NCBI RefSeq assembly: GCF_002776525.5
Contig: NC_045437.1
Span: forward strand, 138,917,150 to 138,981,149
Direction: 5' to 3'
DNA length: 64,000 bases
From: Piliocolobus tephrosceles
Taxonomy: Eukaryota > Chordata > Mammalia > Primates > Cercopithecidae
The notes under the pieces are model-generated. The model searched no databases, had not been told where the DNA came from, and saw only the letters and a program-made list of their open reading frames with translations. Shown piece after piece: positions 14,281 to 28,392 of the stretch. The first letter of the stretch is position 1; every line of letters begins with the position of its first letter. The position numbers and the translations under genes are program-made.

Positions 14281-15669
14281 TGCCCAAAGGAGCTGATAGA
14301 CACGGAGGTTGCGGCTCGGAAGAGACCGAGCTCCAGGGCGACCGTGCCCTCTGGGCGGTTGTGAGGCCATGCAGGCTGTGGCTTCTGCCGTCTTTCCTTT
14401 CTTTCCCTGACTTGCTGGGTCCGGGCTCTGAGGTGTGTACACCGCCTTTTCTGCACAGTTTGGTACCTGTGGGGAACCAAGTGGCAAAGTTTCCCGGGTT
14501 GTTTTCTTTTTATTACAATTTTTTTCTTACATACGACGGCCAAGGGCCTTGCTGCCCTCACTATTACTCAGCACTGCTGTGGGGCAGAGGAAGGAAAGTC
14601 GCTCCTGCGCCGCCTGCGGGCTCCTGCCGTAAGGTCGCCAGTGGAAGCACCTGGGAGCGCGCCCTTCCGCCAGGCGCTTCCGGGCGGGTGCTGCGAGGCG
14701 GCCGCGGGCGTGTGGCGAGACTCCCTTTGTGGCGGCTGAGGCACGGTGGTCCGCGCGTGCTCCAGTGTAGTTTGGGCCGTCGCACCACGTCCCGAGCCGC
14801 GCCACTATTGTTCAGCCTCCAATTGCCGCGGATGGGGGTTTATTCTCGTCGCTACGCCTTTAAAGGGCAACTCATCCCCTCCTCCTGGCGTGTCAGGCAC
14901 TGGCGGGGCTATAACTCATGGCTGGCCGGCCCTGCCTGCTTCGCCGTGGGCATTTTCTATGGAAATAGCTTTGTTTCCCAGCCCTCAGGCACAGACACGC
15001 CCCGGTTTGTTTTAGTTCAGGCAGGTGACCAGGCGGGAGGGTCTCCCGCGGAGTTTCGCTGAGAATTTTGGAAATGAAGCACGTGGAGCGCCTATGTAGG
15101 GGTAGTAGAGAGGCCCAGCTGAAAGGAGCACGGCCGCCAGCCTCAGCCTGTGGGGAGCCGGGCCCGCTCGCCTCCCTGCGCCTGTCTAGCCGGAGCCTGG
15201 AACTCGGGAAGCCCAGGAGCGAAGTGAAAGCCCCTTCTGGTCTCTCAGGGCTCCACTCCCGCAGCAGCCCGGCTCCGTCGGCGTCAGTGGAGCCCCAGGC
15301 CTGGGTCTGAGTTGAGCAAGACGCTGCCCTGGCTCGCGGTTGCCCAGGCGCTCCCAAAACCAGGTAACAGGCCTCAGGAGAGAAGCCCCTGAAGTTTCCT
15401 GGAGCAGGGAATCTCCAAGATCCTGTTAGTTCTGCAAAGGAATCTGGACTTCATTCTGAGGGCGGTGGAGAACCCCTGCAAATTTATTTAAAAGGTGGAC
15501 TAAGAGATTGGCATTTCACAACATGACTCTTCAAATTGAAACACTAAGAAGATTGGCGAAACTTAACATTTACAGATTAGTAATGTAACCCAGGTGACCC
15601 GCGATGAGGGACATGGCTACCCTTCATTTTTGGAGGGAATTTTAAGTGATACAGATCTTTTTGCCAAAC

Positions 15670-15801
15670 AATTTTTTTTTGGGGGGGGATTCTCACTCTG
15701 TCGCCCAGGCTGGAGTGCAATGATGTGGTCTCGGCTCTCTGCCACCTCTGCGTCCCGAGTTCAAGCGATTCTGCTGCCTCAGCCTCCCGAGTAGCTGGGA
15801 T
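15670..15801 (-). repeat. Alu, first part (split by the ERV)
   Basis: Antisense Alu broken at gctgggat; resumes at 23231. Confidence 0.9.
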
Positions 15802-16253
15802 TAAGGGAGGAGACTACCCCTCATATCGTCTTATGCCCAATTTCTGCCTCCAAAGAAAGAAGAAGTAAAAACTAAAAGGCAGAAAGAAATCCACAGGCAG
15901 CCAGCCCCGCGCAGCACCCTGAGCCTGGTAAAGATTGACCCGTGACCTAATTGATTTTGTTATCTATAGATTACAGACATTGTATAGGAATACACTGTGA
16001 AAATCCCTATCTTGTTCCCATCTAATTACCAGTGAATGCAGCCCCCAATCACATACCCCCTGCTTGCCTAATCAATCACGACCCTGTCACGTGCACCCCC
16101 TTAGAGTTGTGAGCCCTTAAAAGGGACAGGAATTGCTCACTCGGGGAGCTTGGCTCTTGAGACAGAAGTCTTGCTGATGCCCCTGGCCGAATAAACCCTT
16201 TCCTTCTTTAACTCGGTGTCTGAGGAGTTTTGTCTGCTGCTCGTCCTGTTATA
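15802..16253 (+). repeat. 5' LTR of the class I ERV
   Basis: Begins TAAGGGAGGAG (probably an altered TG start) and ends just before the primer site. AATAAA at about 16190 and a downstream TG-rich stretch mark the polyadenylation region. It pairs with 22771-23230. Confidence 0.85.
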
Positions 16254-16256
16254 TTT

Positions 16257-16280
16257 CTCGGTTCCCTGACCGGGAAGCGA
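16257..16280 (+). other. Primer binding site, tRNA-Glu type
   Basis: The sequence after the 5' LTR matches the complement of a tRNA-Glu 3' end (ggttccctgaccgggaa core), with about two mismatches by memory. Confidence 0.7.
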
Positions 16281-16894
16281 GGTGAATGGTGGATGGTCAA
16301 GGCAGCTCCTTAGGCAGCTTAAGCCTGCCCTGTGGAACATTCCCGCGGGGGACTCCAACCAGCCGGAGAGCTGAGAGCACTCTTGGGTAGGCATTTGCTC
16401 TGGTGGTATACTTCGCCAGAGCAGTGTGTGGCAGGCCCCCATGGAGGATCAACACAGTGGCTGAACACCAGGAAGGAACGGGCACTTGGAGTCTGGACAT
16501 CTAAAACTTGGTAAGACTAGTCTTTGAAACTTGCCCACTCCCTTTGAGTGGAAGCATGGCCTGATCACCCATGGCGTGCCTTTATTGGCACTTTGGTTTT
16601 GATTTTGATTTGGTTTGAATTGCTTGACAGGACCAGTCTTGGAAACTTGCCCACTCCATTTGAGGGGAAGCGTGGGCTGATCACCGACGGTGTGCCTCTA
16701 CCGGCACTTTGGTTTTTGTTTTTGACTTGATACTTTGGTTTTGGTTTTGACCTGGCTTGGATTCCTGGATACTCTGATTTTGGTTTTTATTTTGGTTTGT
16801 TGTAAACTACAAAAGTGTGTGTGTGCCCTTTTTACTCATTCTTTGTTTCGTGGTGTGCGTGTGGTGTTAGCGTGGTGTTTTGTCTAGAGGAAAC
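16281..16894 (+). other. ERV leader with tandem duplication
   Basis: Untranslated leader between primer site and gag. A segment of about 90 bp is duplicated in tandem (16511-16602 and 16628-16718, about 85% alike), followed by T/G-rich simple sequence. Confidence 0.6.
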
Positions 16895-17200
16895 ATGAGT
16901 AAGGCACAAAGTAAGCCCACCCCACTAGGAACTATGTTGAAAAGTTTCAAAAAAAAAAAAAAAAAGGATTTAAGGGAAATTATAGAGTACTATGACACGA
17001 GGAAAACTTAAAACTTTGTGTAAAATAGACTGGCCAGCATTAGAGGTAGGTTTGCCATTAGAAGGAAGCCTGGACAGGTCCCTTATTTCAAAGGTATAGC
17101 ACAAGGTAACATGTAAGCCAGGGAACCCAGACCAGTTCTTGTACATAGACACTTGGTTACAGCTGGTTTTAGACCCCCGCCCCCAACGCACAGTGGTTGA
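16895..17200 (+). pseudogene. ERV gag (matrix region) remnant
   Basis: ATG at 16895 opens a frame resembling the matrix start of type C retroviral Gag. It breaks within about 40 codons after an A-run (16949-16966), and recognisable matrix-like sequence continues in other frames to about 17190. Capsid and nucleocapsid are not recognisable. Not functional. Confidence 0.55.
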
Positions 17201-17229
17201 GAGAACAGCAGGATAAGCGGCTGGCAGAG

Positions 17230-17412
17230 GCAGGGAAAGACCAGCAGAGAGAGAGAGAGAGAGGAAAGAGAGGAAAAGAGGCAAAGACAGAGAAAGGAAG
17301 AGACAGACAAAGAGGGAGTCGAGAGAGAGAGAGGGAGAGAGAAAGACAGAGGCAGAGAGAGGAAGAGACAGAGGCAAAAGGAAAGTCAAAGAGAAAGAAG
17401 GAGAGAAATAAG
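17230..17412 (+). repeat. GA-rich low-complexity tract inside the ERV
   Basis: Purine-rich (GAGA, GGAAGA, GACAGA) tract just after the gag remnant. It probably expanded from the Glu/Arg-rich coding part of gag; its purine content yields long chance frames on both strands. Confidence 0.8.
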
Positions 17413-17429
17413 TAGTTAAGAAAAAAGAA

Positions 17430-18600
17430 AAAAAAAGTACCCTATTCCTTTAAAAGCCATCATACCAATTCTAATTTGGACAAAACAAGGTCTTATGAAT
17501 AGCAAAGGATAATTAAAATCCCAAACTTACAAGGTTTTCAACAAAAGTAAAGTTTGCTAAAAGTTAACAGTGTAACATGTATTATAGTAACTTATATTCT
17601 TGTGGCCTTAGACAGTCTAGTCCACAGACATAAAAAAAGGTTCGCTTTGGAAAAGAATGGTTATCATCTTCGAAAAAAAAAGGGGGAAAAAGGGCGGAAT
17701 TTATATAAAAGGAGTGTTTTATGGTAAATTCTTGTCCTGAAATAAATTAACTGGTTATTTAAAGAAATAAATGTTTGTAATAAGTCAGAAAGTTAAGGCA
17801 TGTCGAAAAATTGCCTGTAAAAGTCGTGGAGAAAAAAGGTTATTTTAAAAAGTGTGTTAACAAAGAATTTATGCAAAAAATGTTTTATAATTTAAAAGTA
17901 ACTAGGTCTCCTGAATGTAAAACTACTGGAAAACAAAAAACAGTTTATGTGCAAGGTGTATAAGAAAAGCAAAATATACCTTTGGTAAAAGGATTATAAG
18001 GAGGCATAAGACTGTACGTTTTTACCTACATTAAAAAGTTTAAAAAAAATTTATTTTGTTTTGAAGGTTTAAGCAAGTTTGAAAACGTTAATTGTAAAGA
18101 ACATTCTGTGTGTAAACATATTAGCTAAAGTTAAAGAAGTATCATCCAGTTTTTCTGTGAACTGGACATTAAAAGCATAACAGGTTTTTCTTAAAGCACC
18201 AACCTGTTCTTTAGGAAAAATTATAAAAGATTAAAAAGAGTCTATAAAATCTTACCTTATGGTCAAACATTAAAAATTAAATAAATATATCTACAAGGTT
18301 TTGTTAAAATTAGGTTTAACATTAATAGCACGCTAATATAAAGATAACCTTTAGCTTATCTGGTGTAAAAATCATACAAGAAGCATTGTTAAATGTAAAA
18401 TGGTATTTGGCTTTCTTTGGTTTAAAAACTAATAAAAATAGGTGCTAAAGGAAATTTCTCAGTAAAAAGGCACTAAGGACTATAAAGTCCACTCCCAAGG
18501 TCCCCACATTTAAAACAAAGGGTCAATTTCTCAAAAATTATATACTTGGTTTATCTTCCACTTTCCTTTCTTGCAAAAAAAAAAAAAAAACTAAAAGTCT
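17430..18600 (+). other. A-rich noncoding interior of the ERV
   Basis: AT-rich DNA with many short AAAGTTTA-type motifs and no readable protein. Most of gag and the protease/RT part of pol should lie here and are missing, so this is either very decayed or replaced sequence. Confidence 0.45.
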
Positions 18601-18604
18601 TTTA

Positions 18605-18868
18605 GCACATGTACCAACCCTAGAATTTCCAGTAAACCAGCACCAGCCTGAAGATCACATTCTCATCGAAACGTGGAAAGAAGAAAAACTCGAGCCAGCC
18701 TGGGAAGGACCCTACCTTGTGCTGCTAACCACCAAGACTGCTGTTCGTACAGCAAAAAAAGGATGGACTCGTCACACCCGAGTCAAGAAAGCACCTACCC
18801 CTCCAGAGTTGTGGGCCATAGTCCCAGGGGAAAACCCTACCAAACTAAAGCTAAGAAAAATTTAATTA
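18605..18868 (+). pseudogene. ERV pol remnant: integrase C-terminus
   Basis: Reads as the C-terminal DNA-binding domain of a gammaretroviral integrase: the conserved Trp-Glu-Gly-Pro-Tyr segment and a Trp-Thr-Arg-His-Thr-Arg-Val-Lys stretch near the end of pol. The catalytic core is absent. Confidence 0.75.
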
Positions 18869-20075
18869 TTTTAGTGTATTCTATTACTCTTTCTTCTTTC
18901 CTCATTCTGTTGCTGACCATCTAGTTATTAATATAACCAAGTCAATTTCACCACGAACTGTTGCATTTAATGCTTGCCTTGTTATACCCTGTGAGGACTT
19001 GCCAAGTCAAAGACAGCTTTCTACTTCAGAAAAGTACTTCTGTCCCTTCTGACTCTCCTCAGACTATGCATTAGTAAACTAGGACTATTTAATCTGAGGA
19101 GATTTCGATAAAGACCCCAGTGCCAACCATGAGTGTTGCCCCCCGATGTAGAGCTTTCATGCCATAGTTGGTCCAACATTCTGTGGACCACTAAAGAGCA
19201 AGGATGGACTGCCCCAACTGGTTTTTGTAATTTCCCTAAAACCATACATTCATTTTACTAGAGGATCATAGAAGTTAAAGACTTAAACTTTAGCAATTAA
19301 GACAGGCTACCAAGATGCAAATGACTGGTTAAAATGGATCAAATATTCCATCTGCATGTTAAACAAAAGCAATAGTTATGCTTGTGCACATGGCAGGCCA
19401 GAGGCCCAGATTGTCCCCTTTCCACTAAGGTGGTCCTCCAGTTGACCAGGTGTGGGCTACATGGTAGCTCTTTTCCAGGATTCTACAGCCTGGGGTAATA
19501 AGTCATGCCAAGCTCTCTCTCTGCTATATCTCAAAGTCTGGCACACAGCGTTTCAGCCCCTGAGGGCCATCCAGCTTCCGTCTCCCAATATTAAGTTCAC
19601 TTCGTGTCTCTCACGACAGGGAGGAAACTTAGCATTCCTTGGAGACCTGAAAGGATGCAGTGAGCTTAAGAATTTTCAAGAGCTTATCAATCAGTCAGCC
19701 CTTGTTCATCCCTGAGCAGATGTGTGGTGGTATTGTGGTGGACCTTTACTGGGCACTCTGCTGAATAACTGTAGTGCTACTCGTGCTTTAGTCCAATTGG
19801 CTATCCCTTTCACCCTGGCATTTCATCAACCAGAAGAAAAAAATAATAATAAGATATCATAAAGCGAGGGAAGCCCCTTATGGGTCTTTCGACTCTCATG
19901 TCTATTTAGATGCAACTGTAGTCCCACGAGGAAGACCAGATCAATTTAAAGCTTGAAATCAAATAGCTGCAGGATTTGAGTCAATATTTTAGTAGGTGAC
20001 AGTTAACAAAAATGTAGATTAGATAAACTACATCTATTTACAACCAACAGCAATGAGCTTTTCATGAGTTAAAAG
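18869..20075 (+). pseudogene. First ERV env remnant
   Basis: Begins right after the pol end with a hydrophobic signal-like segment (about 18860-18920). Surface-subunit-like sequence follows in several frames with stops, then a short transmembrane-subunit-like stretch around 19860-20000. The membrane anchor is lost where a pol fragment begins near 20085. Not functional. Confidence 0.5.
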
Positions 20076-20084
20076 AAAAACTCA

Positions 20085-20660
20085 TGTCGGCCCCAGCCCT
20101 GAGACCCGACAAAACTCTTTACAGTCTGTGTGGCAGAAAGAGAAAAAATGGCAGTTGGAGTTTTAACCCAGACTGTGGGGTCCTGGCCAAGGCCAGTGGC
20201 CTATCTTTCAAAAACAAGTAGACAAGGTTTCCAAAGGCTTGCCCCCAGGTGTAAGGGCCCTAGCAGCAAAGGCCCTGTTAGCACAAGAAGCAGATAAACT
20301 AACCCTTAGGCAAAACCTGAATATAAAGACCTCCCATGCTGTGGTAACTTTAACACCAAAGGACATCATTGGTTAACAAATGCTAGATTAACCAAGGACC
20401 AAAGCTTGCTATGTGAAAATTCCAACATAACCACTGAAGTTTGCAACACCCTAAACCCCACCACCTTGCTCCCAGTATCAGAGAGCCCAGTTGAACATAA
20501 CTGTATAGAGGTGTTGGACTCAGTTTATTCTAGCAGGCCCAACCTCCGACACCATCCTTAAACATCAGTAGACTGTCAGCGGTATGTGGACGGGAGCAGC
20601 TTCACCAACCCCTGCAAAGTGACTCTAAAAGAAGACGACAAGCCCTGCTTCAGTCACACG
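20085..20660 (+). pseudogene. Misplaced ERV pol fragment: RT connection and start of RNase H
   Basis: Reads as the end of reverse transcriptase and the first strand of RNase H; the Tyr-Val-Asp-Gly-Ser-Ser motif with the first catalytic Asp is at 20583-20600. It lies downstream of integrase and env sequence, the wrong order, and stops before the other catalytic residues. Confidence 0.7.
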
Positions 20661-20692
20661 CGGAAGCTTACTGGTCCACGCATGGCCAAAGC

Positions 20693-22738
20693 ATGAGGAA
20701 ACTCATCGCGGGACTCATTTTCCTTAAAATTTGGACTTGTACAGTAAGGACTTCAACTGACCTTCCTCAGACTGAGGGCTGTTCCCAGTGTATACGTCAA
20801 GTCACTGAGGGTAGGACAAAAGGTTGCTATGGTCCTATTATTTTACGGTTATAAGTGTACTGGAACTCTAAAAAGAACTTGTTTGTATAATGTTATTCTA
20901 TACCAGGTATGTAACCCAGGAAATGACCAACCTGATGTGTGTTATGACCCATCTGAGCCTCTCATGATCACAGTTTTTAAAATAAGATTAAGAACTGAAG
21001 ACTGGTAGGGGCTCATAAACAATATGAGTACAGTGTTAGCCAAAACAGAGAAAAAAAAAAAAGGTGCCCAAACAAGTCACTTGAAAATTTGATGCCTGTG
21101 CTGTCATTAATAGTAATAAGTTAGGAATAAGGTGTGGTTCTCTTAATTAGAAAAGAGGCTATATGGCAGAAAATAAGTACATCTGTCATAAATTAGGACT
21201 GTGTGGAAATAAATGTAAATACTGGTCTTGTGTCATTTAGGCCACTTGGATTAAAAAAAAAAAAATGATGATGAAAAGGATCCAGTCCACCTTCAGAAAG
21301 GAAAAAATAACCCTGTACTAAGGGTCAATGTAACCCCTTAGAGCTAGTAATAACCAATCCCCTTGATCCTCACTGGAAAAAAAGAGGAGTGTGTGACCTT
21401 AGGAATTGATGGGGCCAGTAAATATCTTGGTTCAAGGAGAAGTTTACAAATGCTCTCCTGAGCCAGTGTTTCAAACTTTCTATGATGAACTAAATGTGCC
21501 AGTACCAGAAATTCCAGGAAAAACAAGAAATTTGTTTTTGCAATTAGCCAAGCATGTAGCAGTCTCTCAATGCCACTTCATGTTATGCATGTGGAGGAAC
21601 TGTAATAAGTGATCAATGGCCATAGGAAGCCCAAGAATTAATACCTACAGACCCAGTTCCTGATGAATTCCCAGCTCAAAAGAATCACCCTGATAATTTC
21701 TGGGTCCTAAAATCCTCAATTATGGGACAATATTGCATAGCTAAAGAAGAAAAAGAACTCACCCTATAGGATGACTTAGTTGTCCAAGACAGAAACCGTA
21801 TAATGGTACCACAATAACAGTCACTTGGTGGAGTTAAAAATCACACAGAAATCAATTTAGTAAATTCCCAAAGTTGCAAACCGTGTGGACCCACCCGGAG
21901 TCCCACCAGGACTGGACAGTCCCCACTGGATTATACTGGTATGTGGGCATAGAGCTCATGCCAAATTACCTGACCAGTGGGCAGGTAGTTGTGTTATTGG
22001 CACTATTAAACCATCTTTCTTCCTATTGCCCATAAAAACAGGTGAACTCCTGGGCTTTCCTGTCTAGCTTCCCGCAAAAAAAGAAGCATAGCTATAAGAA
22101 ATTGAAAAAAAAAAAATGATAAATGGCCCCCTGAGAGAATCATACAATATTATAGGCCTGCTACTTAGGCACAAGATGGCTCATGGGGATACTGGACCCC
22201 CATTTACATGATCAACTGAATCATACGGTTACAAGCTGTCTTAAAAATAATCACTAATAAAACCGGCAGAACCTTGACTATTCTGGTCCAGCAAGAAACT
22301 CAGATGAAAAATGCTATCTATCAAAATAGATTAGCTCTCAACTACTTGCTAGCAGCTGAAGGAGAGATCTGTAGGAAACTTAACCTTACTAATTGCTGCC
22401 TACACATAGATAATCAAGGGCAAGTAGTTGAAAACAGTTAGAGATATGACAAAACTGGCACATATGCCCATGCAAGTGTGGCATAGATTTGATCCTGAGG
22501 CCATGTTTAGAAAATGACTCCCAGCGCTAGGAGGATTTAAAACCCTTATAATAAGAGTGATAATAGTAATAGGAACCTACTTACTGCTGCCTTGTTTGCT
22601 ACCTGTACTTCTTCGAATGATAAAAAGCTTCATCGCTACCTTAGTTCACTATAATGCACAAGTGTGCTATATGAATCACTATCAATCTGTCTTGCAAGAA
22701 GATATGGGTAGTGAAAATGAAAGTGAGAACTCCCACTA
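20693..22738 (+). pseudogene. Second ERV env remnant (ERV3/HERV-E-like)
   Basis: ATG at 20693 opens a signal-peptide-like segment, followed by surface-subunit-like sequence with Cys-rich stretches in shifting frames. The transmembrane part keeps the heptad region and a Cys-X7-Cys-Cys motif (22370-22399), and a hydrophobic anchor at about 22550-22625 in an open frame ending at 22739. Many stops and frameshifts elsewhere; not functional. Confidence 0.65.
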
Positions 22739-22758
22739 ATAAAATGAATGAGAGTCTC

Positions 22759-22770
22759 AAAAGGGGGGAT
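22759..22770 (+). other. ERV polypurine tract
   Basis: aaaaggggggat directly before the 3' LTR, the plus-strand primer of a retrovirus. Confidence 0.75.
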
Positions 22771-23230
22771 TAAGGGAGGAGACTACCCCTCATATCATAT
22801 GCCCAATTTCTGCCTCCAAAGAAAGAAGAAGTAAAAACCAAAAGGCAGAAATGAAATCCACAGGCAGACAGCCAGGCACTGCACCCTGGGCCTGGTAGTT
22901 AAAGATCGACCCCCTGACCTAATTGGTTCTGTTATCTATAGATTACAGACATTGTATAGGAATACACTGTGAAAATCCCTATCTTGTTTTGTTCCCATCT
23001 AATTACCAGTGAATGCAGCCCCCAATCACATACCCCCTGCTTGCTCAATCAATCACGACTCTCTCACATGCACCCCCCTTAGAGTTGTGAGCCCCTAAAA
23101 GGGACAGAATTGCTCACTCGGGGAGCTCAGCTCTTGAGACGGAAGTCTTGCCAATGCCCCCGGCCAAATAACCCCCTTAATTCTTTAACTTGGTTTCTGA
23201 GGAGTTTTGTCTGCTGCTCTTCCTGCTCCA
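22771..23230 (+). repeat. 3' LTR of the class I ERV
   Basis: 460 bp, clearly the partner of 15802-16253, with a few small indels (for example an extra gtttt). Ends CA and is followed by GGAT. Confidence 0.85.
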
Positions 23231-23398
23231 GGATTACAGGCACGCGCCACCAGGCCTGGCTAATTTTTTTGTATTTTTAGTAGAGACGGGGTTTCACTAT
23301 GTTGGCCAGGCTTGTCTTGAACTCCTGACCTCAGGTGATCTGCCTGCCTCCACCTTGCAAAGTGCTGAGATTAACAGGTGTGAGCCACCGCGCCCAGC
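23231..23398 (-). repeat. Alu, second part (split by the ERV)
   Basis: Continues as ggattacaggcacgcgcc to the Alu 5' end. Confidence 0.9.
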
Positions 23399-23399
23399 A

Positions 23400-24400
<1,001 letters not shown>

Positions 24401-24428
24401 TTTCTTTGTGTACCCTATAGTACTGTGT

Positions 24429-24717
24429 GATTTTTTTTTTTTTTTTTTGAGACAGGGTCTCACTCCATCACGCAGCAGGAGTTCAGTGGCACAATCATAG
24501 CTCACTGTGACCCCGAACTGCTGGGCTCAAGCAATTCTCTCGCTTCAGCCTCCCCAGTAGCTACAGGTATGCATCATTGTACATAGCTAATTTTTTTTGT
24601 AGAGACAGGGTCTCAGTTTGTTGCCCAGGTTGATGTCAAACTCCTGGCCTCAAGTAGTGCTCCTGCCTCAGCCTCCCAAAGTGCTGGGATTACAGGTGTG
24701 AGCCACCATGCCTGGCT
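24429..24717 (-). repeat. AluJ-like
   Basis: Antisense; near-duplicate flanks gtgtgatttt and gtgtcatttt. Confidence 0.88.
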
Positions 24718-24886
24718 GTGTCATTTTATTTTTAAAAGAAAAAAGCCTGTATTATTATTTTAATTAGTGTTAGGTACAGATTTTAATAGTGATATGAGGA
24801 ACTATAATACAGAAATTTTGATCTTTAAAACAAAAGGGATGTAATACATTAGCCCTTGTAGGTAGGTATATGAAAGGGGTGTTTTA

Positions 24887-25206
<320 letters not shown>

Positions 25207-25253
25207 TGAAAATGAGGCATCCACGTTTTAATTCACCTCCCCAAACACTGCTA

Positions 25254-25641
<388 letters not shown>

Positions 25642-25699
25642 CTAATTGCATTCCTCCCTTCTTTGACATTGTATCTTGACAAGTACCTCACCTCCTCAG

Positions 25700-25900
25700 A
25701 CTCTGTGGAGCACTGACCATGCGCCAGGTAACTTGGTAATATTCTTTCCAAGAACGATCTCATTTAATATTCACAACATCCCTATTTCCTGTTTCTCAAG
25801 TACGAAAACAGGTTCAGAGAGGTAAACAACTTGCCCTTGGTCACACAGCTAGGGCTAGAAGCTAGGACTCTGACTTCAAGTCCATATTTTTTTACCCACT
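25700..25900 (-). repeat. MIR (antisense)
   Basis: aggttcagagaggtaaacaacttgccc...cacacagctag is the complement of the MIR core. Confidence 0.65.
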
Positions 25901-26194
25901 GTCGATACTGCCCAGAGAAGGAAGATACAGTCATGAATACAGAAAAAGGGCATAGTCTTCTCAGAAACCCCTGAAAGGCTGGGGCTTTTTCTTCATTATC
26001 TCAGGCATGACACCAGCTAATGCTGCATAGACAAATTTCCAAGTGATTTGAGAGTTCTGGAGTCCATGGCAAATCCTGATCATCTGCAGCCAGAGCTCTT
26101 TGCAAAAGGTTCTTTGCTGCACACTCTGGTACCACATACTAGAAGTCTTCGCCTCCTGTGGCTTAGAAGAGGAATAACTAACATAGCATATATA

Positions 26195-26390
26195 TATCAA
26201 GCACCTATTATGTGACAGTCACAGTGCTAGTTACAGTTTTTCAAGTCATCCTTACAAAAACTCTATGAAGTATTAACTCTTTTACTGATGTAGAAACTAT
26301 GACTCGGAAAGGCTAAAGGACTGGCCCATAGCTGGAAAGGGGCAGAGCTCAGAATCAGACTCAGGTTTGTATCACTCGAAATTCAAAGCC
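26195..26390 (-). repeat. MIR (antisense)
   Basis: caagcacctattatgtgac followed by actcggaaaggctaaaggactggcc. Confidence 0.55.
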
Positions 26391-26440
26391 CAATAAGGAA
26401 AAAAGAAACAAGAATAAAATATACATAAGAACTGATCGAA

Positions 26441-26769
<329 letters not shown>

Positions 26770-26839
26770 TCAAACGGCTCATTTCAACAGATAGGGATAC
26801 CCCTGAGCTGAATATTTTGAGTGTTGTCTTATTGCTCAC

Positions 26840-26950
26840 CACAGCACGATGAGCTACATCTAATTACTATCTTTATTTTACAAGAGAAGAGACAGGGTCA
26901 GAGAGATTAAATGTCTGAAACAGCAAGGAACTGAACACATGTTTGTCTGG
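26840..26950 (-). repeat. MIR (antisense) fragment
   Basis: gacagggtcagagagattaaatg. Confidence 0.45.
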
Positions 26951-27049
26951 GTTGTCTCATTAAACACATCTTTAGAAACCTGAAGCCCTGGGGTACAGAG
27001 AACAAAGGAGGAAGAGGACAGCATGGCAAATGTTCCCTGACCATTGGCT

Positions 27050-27320
27050 GCTATTTTGGGAGTCCATAAAGAGTGCTGGGGACTATGATGGCTTCTATAA
27101 TGATCACTGTCCCCTCACATGGCAGAATGGCAAAAAGGGCTTACAGTACTCCGTTCAACGTCTTTTATAAATTCTCTAATCCCATCCATGAGGGTTCTTC
27201 CCTCATTTCTTAATCACTTCCCAAAGGCCCCACTTCTTAATACTATCACATTGGCAGTTAGGTTTCAACATATGAATTTTGGCGGGACACTTTCAGATCA
27301 GTGCCATTCTATATGGTGAC
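27050..27320 (+). repeat. Old interspersed repeat, family not assigned
   Basis: Contains 'ctcacatggcagaatgg', 'ccaaaggccccacttcttaatac' and 'caacatatgaattttgg', phrases that recur together in an old mammalian repeat. Confidence 0.45.
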
Positions 27321-27657
27321 TCTCTCTCAAACCAGGTCCTTGAGCAAAAGCAATTTGCACAGAGCCACTCCTCCAACTTCAACCCACTTAGCCAGTTATG
27401 GGCATATCACATAAGAAATAAATCTTTGTTGTTTTAAGCCATTGAGGTTTTGGGATTGTTTGTTACTATAATATTACTTGGCCTATCCTGCCAGTTATAG
27501 ACATGTTTCCAGATCTTTCAGTTTTTCAGGAGATATTAAAAATCTAGGTTATGTGACTCAGTGTTCTTTTTTTAAAAACATTTACTAATAGTACAAAAAC
27601 TTTTTGGTCTCACTTAAAAAATACAATGTAAATATTCTGAGGACTTTAGTTGAATAG

Positions 27658-28308
<651 letters not shown>

Positions 28309-28392
28309 AGAATTTTTATTTTTAAAAATGCTTTTCCTAGGCTTGTAATAAGAAAGTAACTAATTTTACATGTCAGTCTAGAAGTAAATTTA

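Larger units (their letters stand above)
13000..15350. promoter_or_regulatory. CpG island over the G3BP1 promoter
   Basis: GC-rich and CpG-dense, highest at 13400-13720 and 14580-14830, unlike the AT-rich DNA on both sides. Long reading frames here (for example 12830-13816 minus and 14265-15062 plus) are expected by chance because stop codons are rare in GC-rich DNA. They have arginine/proline-rich, low-complexity translations and no recognised domain. Confidence 0.75.
15802..23230 (+). mobile_element. Decayed gammaretrovirus-like endogenous provirus (ERV class I)
   Basis: Two LTRs of about 455 bp flank 6.5 kb of broken interior, with a primer site and polypurine tract in the right places. 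The 4-bp target duplication GGAT (15798-15801 and 23231-23234) lies inside an Alu, so the provirus is younger than that Alu. The LTRs differ at roughly 7% of positions by eye. The interior has gag, pol and env remnants, all with stops and frame breaks, in an order a normal retrovirus does not have. The family name is unresolved; the tRNA-Glu-type primer site suggests the HERV-E/ERV3 neighbourhood. No intact gene remains. Confidence 0.85.

Noticed and set aside
14265..15062. 265-residue plus-strand frame in the CpG island
   Set aside because: Low-complexity translation with no domain or splice context; expected from stop-poor GC-rich DNA.
16258..16290. tRNA-like sequence after the 5' LTR
   Set aside because: It is only the primer binding site complementary to a tRNA-Glu 3' end; there is no cloverleaf.
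17197..17415. Glu/Arg-rich frame and its Ser/Leu-rich minus-strand partner
   Set aside because: Product of the GA-rich tract in the decayed ERV.
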